Of a stretch of DNA of 64,000 nucleotides, positions 54,401 to 61,560 are shown in pieces (position 1 is the first letter of the stretch; every line of letters begins with the position of its first letter). Origin of the DNA: Richelia sinica FACHB-800. Lineage in GTDB: Bacteria; Cyanobacteriota; Cyanobacteriia; Cyanobacteriales; Nostocaceae. A program made the translations under genes and the position numbers. The stretch lies in assembly GCF_014698825.1 (NCBI RefSeq), contig NZ_JACJTT010000004.1, positions 124,001-188,000 on the forward strand, given 5' to 3'. The notes beneath the pieces were generated by a model, which saw nothing but the letters and a program-made list of their open reading frames with translations, made no database searches and had not been told where the DNA came from.

Positions 54401-54444
54401 GTCATTACTACTACCTCTATCAACAGCAAGAAGTTAACTTGTGA
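51415..54444 (+). CDS. Type I secretion ABC exporter with cyclic-nucleotide-binding and degenerate C39 domains
   Basis: The 1009-residue protein has four parts. A cyclic-nucleotide-binding-like domain lies at about 40-130 (LQPGEMIGEISLLRDIPCETA). A C39-peptidase-like domain lies at about 290-410; the catalytic cysteine is missing from its expected place (GQGELNSTIACFQ), so it is probably a substrate-docking domain as in HlyB. Six membrane helices follow (about 440-715), then the ATPase: Walker A GQSGSGKST, signature LSGGQRQRIAIARS and LLVLDEATSAL. It would export unfolded proteins or peptides. The ppiC gene precedes it by 38 bp and hlyD follows; no substrate gene is evident. Confidence 0.92.
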   Translation: MTYTKNSFADFLSSVAGYNKLPLEVVNTITSPSSQQIQAWRFRIGQKIIGKEKIPERVAIIYEGNVRLLGYHPQTQMPITLKILQPGEMIGEISLLRDIPCETAIASTEVVCLTLSAEEYLQLLNNYPAFAQARQQSSHIIEIFDVLSIQLERQAQANFNLKDISQQVLSDSQIYYLPPGRTSLQELESDRRIWFVSGGGTVANLPLGSCIEANNFQNFVEVTSKTPARLIGINTSDLLFLNSQPEAPAAIIPEVVDSGSKTPLDIPYAPSDEILLSGKVAPKVNPKSKKYPFFSGQGELNSTIACFQMVSKQLEIPFRREVLRRILTEQLKRQGSISFPLCAYISELIGLKSQLIDVPTVAIPRIPTPALIRYQDSFAVLYTVDNNEAVIGVPSQGIVTCTIGQLLEQIEPQEDNLQPQLRVLLVNTTKDTPQERFGLRWFLPYVSRYRRVLIEVFIASFFVQLAALANPLVIQLIIDKVIVQNSISTLNILGVLLLAVGVFEAVLTTLRTYLFVDTTNRIDMGLGSQIIDHLLRLPLRYFEKRPVGELSTRINELENIRQFLTGTALTVGLDAVFSVVYIIVMLFYSWQLTIVGLSTIPVFVVITLIASPTVSRQLRTKAERNANTQSYLVEVMSGIQTVKAQNIELRSRFSWQERYARYVASGFKTVITSTLANSTSNFLNKLSSLLVLWVGSYLVLKQELTLGELIAFRIISGYVTSPVLRLAQIWQNFQETALSLERLSDIVDTPQEAETDRDNIPLPAIVGAVKYENVSFRFAASGPLQLNNVNVDIPAGQFVGIVGQSGSGKSTMMKLLLRLYDTESGRILVDGYDISKVELYSLRRQIGVVPQDTLLFDGTVQENISLTNPDATTEEIIEAAKVAAAHDFIMGLPNGYNTRVGERGSALSGGQRQRIAIARSVLQKPKLLVLDEATSALDYPTERQICLNLASAFKGSTVFFITHRLNTVSHADNIIVMDSARVIEQGTHQELMAAKGHYYYLYQQQEVNL

Positions 54445-54550
54445 TTAATTCCTTCAGTTATTAATGATTAATGTCATCCATCAATCATTAATAACTGATA
54501 AATCATCACCATATTTAATCTCAATTACTATTCTCAAATCACAAAAAAAT

Positions 54551-56116
54551 ATGACACAAATTAATGGTAAACACCGTAATAGCAGTAATAGTAATGGAGT
54601 CAACTCAGACTCCAGAGTTTTAACATCTACCAAAAAATACAAAACAGATAATTTGATTAATTCATATCAAGAAGAATTTGAGCAATCTGTAGTCCTCAAA
54701 CAATCACCGATTTGGTCACGCACCATCATGCTAACTTTGATTAGTTTAGCTACCTTTGGTGTTGTTTGGGCTTGTTTTGCCAAAATTGAGCAAGTAGTAC
54801 CTGCCACAGGTCAATTAAAGCCAGAAGGCGCAGTTAAAGAAGTACAATCTCCTGTGAATGGAGTAGTTAAATCTGTTTATGTTAAAGATGGAGACAAAGT
54901 TAAAGAAGGGGATTTACTTTTAACCTTTGAATCTGTAGCTACCCTCGCTGAATTAAACTCCCTCAACAAAATTCGCACCGCTTTAATTAACGAAAATAAT
55001 ATTTATCGTCGATTAATGGGAGCCAGTACAGGTATAGAATCTGAATTAGTTTTTCTACGGGGAAGATTACCGGCTGAATCAGCTTTTCTCCTCAAAAGTC
55101 GTGCAGCTTTAGTATCAGATAATGAATTACTCCGGTCGCAATTACGGAATGCAGAATCCGCAGATGTTGGTAGTGATGAACAACAACGTTTATCTGTTTC
55201 CAAAAGAGAGTTAGATTCCCGTGCCATGGCAGCACAAATAGATATTGAAAAAACTAAAAAAGAACTAGCTCAAAATCGCGTCAGACTGGAAAATAGTCAA
55301 AGTAGCTTACAAATTCAACAAGGGGTTTTAAATAAAATCAAAATCCTCGCTGAAGAAGGTGGTATTTCCCAAATTCAATATTTAAATCAACAACAGAACG
55401 TCGAAAAAATTAAAGCTGATATTGCCCAAGCACAGGAAGAAGATAAACGTCTCCGGTTAGAAATAGAAAAAGGCAAACAACAATTAACGAATACAGTCGC
55501 AGTTACTGATAAAACTATTTTAGAAAAGATCAGTGACAATAAAAAGCGGATTGCAGAAATTGATAGCCAATTCATGAAAATTATTTTAGAAAATGAGCAG
55601 AGATTGGCAGATGTAAATAGCAAAATTGCTCAAACTCAATTAAATGTTAAATATCAGGAATTACGCGCCCCTGTATCCGGCACCATCTTTGATTTACAAG
55701 CTAAAAATCCAGGTTTCGTAGCTAGTGCTACGAATAAGTTACTACAAATCGTCCCTACTGATAAATATGTAGCTGATGTTTTCATTACCAATAAAGATAT
55801 TGGTTTTGTACGTCCAGATATGAAAGTAGATGTACGAATTGATTCTTTTCCCTTTAGTGAATTTGGTGATATCAAAGGTAAGGTAATTAGCATAGCTTCT
55901 GATGCTTTACCACCCGATGAAACTCATCAGTATTATCGCTTTCCTGCCCGCATTAGTTTAGATAGCCAAAACTTAGAAGTCAAGGGAAGAAAAATCAATT
56001 TGCAATCAGGTATGTCTATTAGTGCCAATATTAAAGTGAGGGAAGAACGCACTGTAATTAGTTTATTCACCGAATTATTTACCAAGCAAGTTGAAAGTTT
56101 AAAGGAAGTGCGATAA
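54551..56116 (+). CDS. HlyD family membrane fusion (periplasmic adaptor) protein
   Basis: I chose the ATG at 54551 (521 residues); an upstream ATG at 54464 would add 29 atypical residues. One membrane helix (about 57-78) anchors it. The lipoyl half-motifs flank a long coiled-coil hairpin: VPATGQLKPEGAVKEVQSPV and VVKSVYVKDGDKVKEGDLL before it, and YQELRAPVSGTIFDLQ after it. The coiled coil (about 140-370) would reach a TolC-type outer-membrane channel. It completes the exporter; the channel is encoded elsewhere. The start lies about 105 bp after the ABC gene. Confidence 0.92.
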   Translation: MTQINGKHRNSSNSNGVNSDSRVLTSTKKYKTDNLINSYQEEFEQSVVLKQSPIWSRTIMLTLISLATFGVVWACFAKIEQVVPATGQLKPEGAVKEVQSPVNGVVKSVYVKDGDKVKEGDLLLTFESVATLAELNSLNKIRTALINENNIYRRLMGASTGIESELVFLRGRLPAESAFLLKSRAALVSDNELLRSQLRNAESADVGSDEQQRLSVSKRELDSRAMAAQIDIEKTKKELAQNRVRLENSQSSLQIQQGVLNKIKILAEEGGISQIQYLNQQQNVEKIKADIAQAQEEDKRLRLEIEKGKQQLTNTVAVTDKTILEKISDNKKRIAEIDSQFMKIILENEQRLADVNSKIAQTQLNVKYQELRAPVSGTIFDLQAKNPGFVASATNKLLQIVPTDKYVADVFITNKDIGFVRPDMKVDVRIDSFPFSEFGDIKGKVISIASDALPPDETHQYYRFPARISLDSQNLEVKGRKINLQSGMSISANIKVREERTVISLFTELFTKQVESLKEVR

Positions 56117-56160
56117 ATTTGCAGATTATGTCAATTGCCTCATCCCTAAGAATCCGATAC

Positions 56161-56244
56161 TATAGCAAGTGACTGTGCTAAAAGCCTTTGGGCATCTTAG
56201 TTTTAGCTGTAGTTAATGTCCTAACCGCCTTGTTTACGGCTATA
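56161..56244 (-). repeat. MITE-like dispersed repeat, copy D (inverted, one heptamer)
   Basis: TATAGCAAGTGACTGTGCTA ... ATGTCCTAACCG ... ACGGCTATA is the inverted form of copies A and B. It has both TATAGC/GCTATA ends but only one heptamer unit. It lies between the hlyD and lysS genes, next to the lysS terminator. Confidence 0.8.
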
Positions 56245-56304
56245 TAAAAAATATCCCAGGCTGTTGGTATGAAATTTTTCATTACAATACCTAACAACCT
56301 GGGA
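56245..56304 (-). terminator. Terminator of lysS
   Basis: TCCCAGG (56254-56260) with TGTT pairs with AACA and CCTGGGA (56298-56304). On the minus strand the stem is followed by TATTTTTTATATA, fitting the end of lysS. It may also serve hlyD from the other side, although no T-run follows on the plus strand. Confidence 0.7.
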
Positions 56305-56329
56305 TCAGCTTAAGCCCTAAGAGTCAAAA

Positions 56330-57919
56330 CTAGACTTGTGCTTTTGCTTTTTCTAAGTTCAAATTCACAACATCTTGCAAGCGAGAAATGACGAATTCTT
56401 TCTCCAAATAAGAGAACAAACCACCAGCTTTTGGACCTCTTTCTTTATTGAGGAAAGACAGGTAAATAGCTTTAAAAGCATTGGCTTGTTGAACTTGCAA
56501 CTCTTTAGTAGTGGAGAAAATCAAAGTTTGTAATGCTTCTGCTTCCCAATTACCGATATTCTGCAAATTCTCACTTAATTTTTGCAGATAAGTAACTTGT
56601 TCTTCAGTCAATTCATTAGCTTTTTCCGGCACTTGTTCCAGATACAAAACTAATTTCTCTTCTTCATCTGCATAGTCTTGTAACCATTTTTGAGCAGAAG
56701 CAATTCGTTGATTGATAATGTGTTGGTCATACTCATTTAAAGGCTGTGGACTACGCTGCACAACTTCTTCTTGAATATTCAAACGGGGAATTTGCAACAA
56801 AGAAATCAATGTACTGTAATCAAAGGGTTGGAATGCTTTCACTTCATCCCCTAACTGGGCATAAAATAAAGGCATTAATTCTTCCGTTAATTCCCCTGTG
56901 CCATTAGCTTGATACTTATTAATTAAAGTATCGTAATCTCTAAACAAGCGAGTAATAGTTTCGTAATTGGGTGCAAAATTAATTACAGTTCTTGGCTGAG
57001 TCCGCAACATTAAAAAGCGTAATAACTCAGGTGGTAATAAATCAGCAATTTCCTTGGCACTAGAACCCACACCCTTAGATGAACTCATTTTCGTACCATT
57101 GACGAGAATAAATTCATAGGGAGAATGGAAAGGTGGTTGCTTTTGTAAAACTTTGCGACAAATAGCATTAGCGACATCTCTGGAACCACCTTTTTGAGAG
57201 TGGTCTTTTCCTGCCATTTCGATAGTTACACCCACTACTTCCCACTTAGCGACCCATTCCACCTTCCAAGGTAATTTACCATTACCGTTAAATGGAGAAA
57301 CCCAACCAGAATGACCACAACCTTTGACATAATTGGTGGCATCAGGTTTGCAGGTGTAAAATACTTCAGAACCGTTGTAATCTGTAACTTCTGTTGTGGC
57401 GATTTTGCCGCAATTTTCACAAATAACTTGAAAAGGATACCAGTTACTGGGTCGGTCTGCCTTACTTACTTCTTTATATGCTTCTCTTACCAGGTGAGCA
57501 TTTTTCAAGAAAGTATCGATGTGGGTATTGAGTTTACCAGAACGATATAAATTTCGTAAAAAATAGGTTTCTGGTTTAATTCCTAAATAGTCGAAAACTT
57601 CAAAAAATTCGCCGATGAAATACTTAGCGTAATCACTAGCACCTTCACCAGGAGAAGGTACATTACACAAAGGAAAACCTAAATAAGGAGCAAATTTTTC
57701 CTGATCTAAATATTTAGGGACTGTATCCAATGCGTCATAGTCATCCACACCGTACAAGAACTTCACGGGCTTACCTGCGTGTTTCAAGGCACGGTAAATA
57801 ACATCATGGATAACCACACCCCGCAATGACCCGACGTGTACCCTTCCTGATGGAGTCTTAGAATCATTAACTACCTGGTAGCCTTGTGCATCAGCAGCAA
57901 TTTTATCAGCCCAAAACAT
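56330..57919 (-). CDS. lysS: Class I lysyl-tRNA synthetase
   Basis: The 529-residue enzyme charges tRNA-Lys. It is the class I (Rossmann-fold) type: the HIGH-like motif HVGSLRGVVIHD follows TPSGR near residue 24, and the KMSKS-like motif KMSSSKG lies near residue 277. A zinc-binding region (ICENCGKI, then YTCKP and KGCGHSG) matches the family. Most bacteria, including most cyanobacteria as far as I know, use the unrelated class II LysRS; the class I form is typical of archaea, spirochaetes and alphaproteobacteria. It may replace or supplement a class II enzyme encoded elsewhere. It appears monocistronic, with its own terminator. Confidence 0.93.
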   Translation of the reverse strand: MFWADKIAADAQGYQVVNDSKTPSGRVHVGSLRGVVIHDVIYRALKHAGKPVKFLYGVDDYDALDTVPKYLDQEKFAPYLGFPLCNVPSPGEGASDYAKYFIGEFFEVFDYLGIKPETYFLRNLYRSGKLNTHIDTFLKNAHLVREAYKEVSKADRPSNWYPFQVICENCGKIATTEVTDYNGSEVFYTCKPDATNYVKGCGHSGWVSPFNGNGKLPWKVEWVAKWEVVGVTIEMAGKDHSQKGGSRDVANAICRKVLQKQPPFHSPYEFILVNGTKMSSSKGVGSSAKEIADLLPPELLRFLMLRTQPRTVINFAPNYETITRLFRDYDTLINKYQANGTGELTEELMPLFYAQLGDEVKAFQPFDYSTLISLLQIPRLNIQEEVVQRSPQPLNEYDQHIINQRIASAQKWLQDYADEEEKLVLYLEQVPEKANELTEEQVTYLQKLSENLQNIGNWEAEALQTLIFSTTKELQVQQANAFKAIYLSFLNKERGPKAGGLFSYLEKEFVISRLQDVVNLNLEKAKAQV

Positions 57920-58075
57920 TTGCCATATATCTTTTCACAATCCCTCTATTTTAACTCTATGTTGGTATTTTGGCGGCGATGTTCAGGGAATTAAGGAATA
58001 TACTCTAAAATTGCTGACCGAGTTGATAATTGCTCACTTATTGCTGTAAATTTAGACGCAAATATATTTTGTTAA

Positions 58076-58945
58076 TTAGTTAACTACTAAAGGCAAAGAA
58101 ATTTGTATTCTTTGAAATTCCTGTGTGGTATCAACAATGGGAGAGGTGAGTATTTCTAGTTTTCCTCCCATTAACTCCACTAAAATTTGATTGAGAAATA
58201 GTTTCATGCCGACAGATAAAGTAACTTTTTCTTTTGGTAAATCAGATTGCATAAAGTCTATTGGCTCACTCAATGTGAGGGCATGTGTAGGAGCATCTAT
58301 CCAGATGTTTACTAATTTATTTTGTGGTGCAATATTACTAGCAAGATAAATACTACCCTCTTCCATTTGGGCGATGATAGTTTCAACTAAATTTAATAAT
58401 ATTTGTTTGAGCCAAGAACCATCTGCTAAAACGTAAATATCAGGTTCAGGGTAGGAGAAATTTACGGGAAAATTACGATTAGCCGCTAGTAAATGAGTCA
58501 ATTTATAAACTTGTTCTATATATTCAACTAATTGTATAGGTTGAAGATTTAATTGATTTTTGCCGTGTTCGGTTCTGGCAACATTGATAATTTCATCAAT
58601 GATATTTACTAGTTTTAATGCTCTATCGTGAGCTTGAGCGATAAATTCCCGTTCTTCTTCTGGATTTTCACATAAATCGGCCAAAATTAATTGATGTAAC
58701 CCAATTAAACCATTGAGAGGCGATCGCAACTCGTGGCTAGTCCTGGCTAAAAAACCAGATTTAAACTGGCTCATTTCCCTTGCCATATGATAGGCTAGCT
58801 GGGTTTGTTGTAGCTGTTGTTGTAATCTGGGCGTATTGTCTGCTGGTGGACTCGACTGGTGGGTGGATGAGCGTACTGTTACCCGACTAATACCAACACC
58901 CAAGAATGTCCCTAAGCCTAGATATAACCAGTTACTAAAATCCAT
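58076..58945 (-). CDS. Membrane-anchored sensor histidine kinase with degenerate ATPase domain
   Basis: The 289-residue protein has an N-terminal membrane helix (about 4-20), a short linker and a HisKA domain with H71 in TSHELRSPLNGLIG, so the phosphorylatable histidine is present. The ATPase domain is unusual: the N box reads ADGSWLKQILLNLVETIIAQ, lacking the second conserved Asn, and no G1 (DxGxG) is visible. The region before VELMGGKLEI lacks the GLGL-type G2. It may be an inactive or divergent kinase. It lies 17 bp downstream of tsaC, so the two are probably co-transcribed. No response regulator is adjacent. Confidence 0.8.
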   Translation of the reverse strand: MDFSNWLYLGLGTFLGVGISRVTVRSSTHQSSPPADNTPRLQQQLQQTQLAYHMAREMSQFKSGFLARTSHELRSPLNGLIGLHQLILADLCENPEEEREFIAQAHDRALKLVNIIDEIINVARTEHGKNQLNLQPIQLVEYIEQVYKLTHLLAANRNFPVNFSYPEPDIYVLADGSWLKQILLNLVETIIAQMEEGSIYLASNIAPQNKLVNIWIDAPTHALTLSEPIDFMQSDLPKEKVTLSVGMKLFLNQILVELMGGKLEILTSPIVDTTQEFQRIQISLPLVVN

Positions 58946-58962
58946 AACAGTAGATGTTCTCC

Positions 58963-59559
58963 CTAATTTACTGAATTATCCAAGGCGATCGCTCCTTGGC
59001 GCAAAATTTGCCAATTGCTACCCATCCATTTAGCAACAGTGGAAGGTACGCCTATTCCAGATATTTCCTTTTGTTGTGCCGCAATATCCAGAGTTAAAGC
59101 CTGTGGAAACTGGGCTGCAATTTCTGTCATGGTCTGTAACGGTGGTTGACCGGATAAATTGGCGCTAGTAGTAGCGAGAGGCCCAGTTTGCGCCAAAATA
59201 GTTCGAGCAATTGGATGATTAGGAACTCTGATCCCGATGGTGGTGGGGTCGGATGGATTAATTTCCTTTGGCAACAGGCTACTGGCTGGCAGGACTAAAG
59301 TTAAAGCACCAGGCCAATATTTACTGACTACATTGCGCCAAATTTCATACTCTATCTCACTACCTTGAACATAGGACCATAAATCTTCTGCACTAGCAGC
59401 CATGAGAATTAACGGTTTATCCAAACTCCGCTGTTTAGCTGTATAAATTAACTCTGCTTGTTCAGGGATCGTGGCTAATGCGGGCACGGTATCTGTAGGA
59501 AAGCTGACGAGTTTTCCTGCTTTGGCACCAGCAATTAAAGTTTCGAGGGCAACATTCAT
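58963..59559 (-). CDS. tsaC: L-threonylcarbamoyladenylate synthase (TsaC/Sua5/YrdC)
   Basis: The 198-residue enzyme makes threonylcarbamoyl-AMP, the first step in t6A37 tRNA modification. The family motifs are present: VSFPTDTVPALA at residues 18-29, then AKQRSLDKPLILM, KYWPGALTLVLPAS and IGIRVPNHPIARTIL followed by TTSANLSGQPP. The length fits TsaC rather than the longer Sua5. It lies between an upstream hydrolase gene (39-bp gap) and the degenerate histidine kinase gene. Confidence 0.93.
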   Translation of the reverse strand: MNVALETLIAGAKAGKLVSFPTDTVPALATIPEQAELIYTAKQRSLDKPLILMAASAEDLWSYVQGSEIEYEIWRNVVSKYWPGALTLVLPASSLLPKEINPSDPTTIGIRVPNHPIARTILAQTGPLATTSANLSGQPPLQTMTEIAAQFPQALTLDIAAQQKEISGIGVPSTVAKWMGSNWQILRQGAIALDNSVN

Positions 59560-59598
59560 AAGTTATGAGGAAAAATTTTTAACGAGTAGATTTTGAGT

Positions 59599-60570
59599 TT
59601 AAGATTGCCAGTCTCCTAACTGAGTTTGTAAGAAATAACGCACATGTTGGACAAAATCAGGCCCCCATTGCCTTGTACCATGTCCTAAACCAGGCACTAC
59701 ATAACAATCACCATCGGGAAAATTTTCAGCGCAAATGCGGGCATCCTGAGTGTTGACCAGAGGGTCATTAGCGCCGACTAAAAACCTGGCCCGACGGGGC
59801 AATTTTACCCTGTCAATGTAAGTCATAGGGTTACAAAGATTAGCATACTCATCCAAAGACTTCAAATGTTTAGTTAATTTGAGGATTTGGAAGAGGGCAT
59901 TTAATTCTGGCTGTAGTCGCAAAACTGTACTTTCGGCAATTCTGCCCAGAGGTGAAGCCGCTAAATCTGGTAATAATAAATGACCCCAACTTTTCGCAAA
60001 AGATTTGATGTCAGCATGACCTATCACCCCTAGTAATCTTTCCCCTAGACTGTTGGCTGTAAAAGCATAGGCACTTTCCAAAACTCCCATGCTGACTCCA
60101 AATAATGCCAAGTGATGAAGACTAATGCCATATTTTTCTGCACAAAATTGATGGACAGTATTGATATCAATAGCAATTCGACTAAACAAGGTAAATAATA
60201 GTTCTGTATCAAAGGCAATGCCTTGTTCTACTAGGGGTTTAATTTCCTGTTGAACTAACGCTGTAAACGTGCGGACTAAACTTCTTTCACCAGCAAAGGG
60301 AGTATCAAATAAGGCAACTGCTATGCCCATTTGTGTCAAAGTCGAAATAATGAAAGCATTCCAGCCATAGGGGGCACACATACCTTGTAAGCCAATGACA
60401 AGGGGTATACCTGATGCAGGTCGATGACTGGGGAGAAAAATAGCTACAGGAAAGCCACTTAATTTGTCATCAATTTCCGCCATTCCCGTGTAAGAAAAAG
60501 GGTGATAAAACCAGTAACGATGACCGTCAACACCATCAAAATTTATCTGATCTGGCCCATATATAGGCAT
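59599..60570 (-). CDS. Alpha/beta-hydrolase family protein
   Basis: I chose the ATG at 60570 (323 residues) over a TTG at 60609. The nucleophile elbow is GVSMG, within LFGVSMGVLESAYAF, and a late PGLGHGTRQWGP supplies the catalytic histidine. LVGANDPLVN is the expected acid segment. The first part, PIYGPDQINFDGVDGHRYWF, resembles no named subfamily. No signal peptide is present. The substrate is unknown; esterase or lipase activity on an unknown compound is possible. It is the first gene of a minus-strand group with tsaC and the degenerate kinase. Confidence 0.75.
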   Translation of the reverse strand: MPIYGPDQINFDGVDGHRYWFYHPFSYTGMAEIDDKLSGFPVAIFLPSHRPASGIPLVIGLQGMCAPYGWNAFIISTLTQMGIAVALFDTPFAGERSLVRTFTALVQQEIKPLVEQGIAFDTELLFTLFSRIAIDINTVHQFCAEKYGISLHHLALFGVSMGVLESAYAFTANSLGERLLGVIGHADIKSFAKSWGHLLLPDLAASPLGRIAESTVLRLQPELNALFQILKLTKHLKSLDEYANLCNPMTYIDRVKLPRRARFLVGANDPLVNTQDARICAENFPDGDCYVVPGLGHGTRQWGPDFVQHVRYFLQTQLGDWQS

Positions 60571-60773
60571 ATTTTTGGAATAAATATGATTATTTGGAGT
60601 TTTAATCAACTATACAAAATATTTCCCTGGCCTTGTTTCTCTTCTTCAATCAGGCTGGGAACATGCGGCTGCTTCGTAGTTTATTTTTTTCCCTACTTTG
60701 CCAATTTGTCAATTTCAGCTATTTTTGGTACATAAAAATTAAGCAACTTTAAAAGTTAGCTTTTATCCCTCAT

Positions 60774-61052
60774 GTGACATCCAGCATAGTGAGTGCAAAA
60801 CGTCTGCCAGAAACTACCGCCCATGTCAAAATTACTCGCCAATCTTGGCAACTCGGCTTTATTGAAGGAGAAGTGAGTGCAGGTGATTTTGAATGGCATT
60901 TCCAGTGGCATTTTCGCCGAGGAGAACTTTCTGTGAAGCCTTCTCAAGGTAGGGCTTTAATTAAGGAACCTCTGGGTCGCTTTTTAGAAAAACAGGATTA
61001 TCAATTGGAACCTGGAGGAGATTATGCGTTTACGATTCGGGCAGAACTGTAA
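60774..61052 (+). CDS. DUF3146 family small protein
   Basis: The 92-residue protein fits the cyanobacteria-specific DUF3146: RLPETTAHVKITRQSWQLGF, then EGEVSAGDFEWHFQWHFR and RALIKEPLGRFLEKQDY. The start is GTG at 60774 or a second GTG at 60789, which would remove five residues; both keep the domain. It contains no membrane segment. Function is unknown. It faces yqgF convergently across a 55-bp gap. Confidence 0.65.
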   Translation: MTSSIVSAKRLPETTAHVKITRQSWQLGFIEGEVSAGDFEWHFQWHFRRGELSVKPSQGRALIKEPLGRFLEKQDYQLEPGGDYAFTIRAEL

Positions 61053-61107
61053 TGATTGAGGGTGATGAGAGCGATCGCTAATCTAACACCTCAAATTCCA
61101 ACACACC

Positions 61108-61560
61108 CTATTTCTCAGGCAAATTACCACTAGTCAACCGATTGAGGTAACGTTCAATTAACAGGATGGCCACAATGTCATCAATGGGTCGAGGGGGTTG
61201 ACGCATTCCCTTAGGTAAGAGTTTGGTGAGTCCTTGGGGAGGATACATTTGCCAATAGCGATCGCGTGCCTCTAAAGTGGTGTAACGTTCATCGACAAAA
61301 ATAATATTTACTGATGAAGTTAATTCTTGATTAAGTTGCTGTTTCCACTTTTTCGCTGTGGTTTGGTCGCCCATCACCATGAAAGAAACAGGAAATTGTT
61401 GGGTTAAAGTTTGAATTTGGGCGATCGCTTCCTTGGCTGATACCACCTGATGATAATACAATTGCCGATCCACACCCATCACGGCAATACCGCATTTATC
61501 TCGTCCTGGGTCAAAACCTAAAATTACTGGTTGTGTTGGTAGTTGCTGATTACTCATCAT
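61108..61560 (-). CDS. yqgF: YqgF/RuvX pre-16S rRNA processing nuclease
   Basis: The 150-residue RNase-H-fold protein has the YqgF motifs: GFDPGRDKCGIAV with the catalytic aspartate, VMGDQTT, VDERYTTLEARDRY and DDIVAILLIERYL with the C-terminal aspartates. It processes pre-16S rRNA in other bacteria. ATG codons at 61560 and 61557 are both possible. The start overlaps the stop codon of the DUF3084 gene (ATGA), so the two are translationally coupled. Confidence 0.88.
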   Translation of the reverse strand: MMSNQQLPTQPVILGFDPGRDKCGIAVMGVDRQLYYHQVVSAKEAIAQIQTLTQQFPVSFMVMGDQTTAKKWKQQLNQELTSSVNIIFVDERYTTLEARDRYWQMYPPQGLTKLLPKGMRQPPRPIDDIVAILLIERYLNRLTSGNLPEK

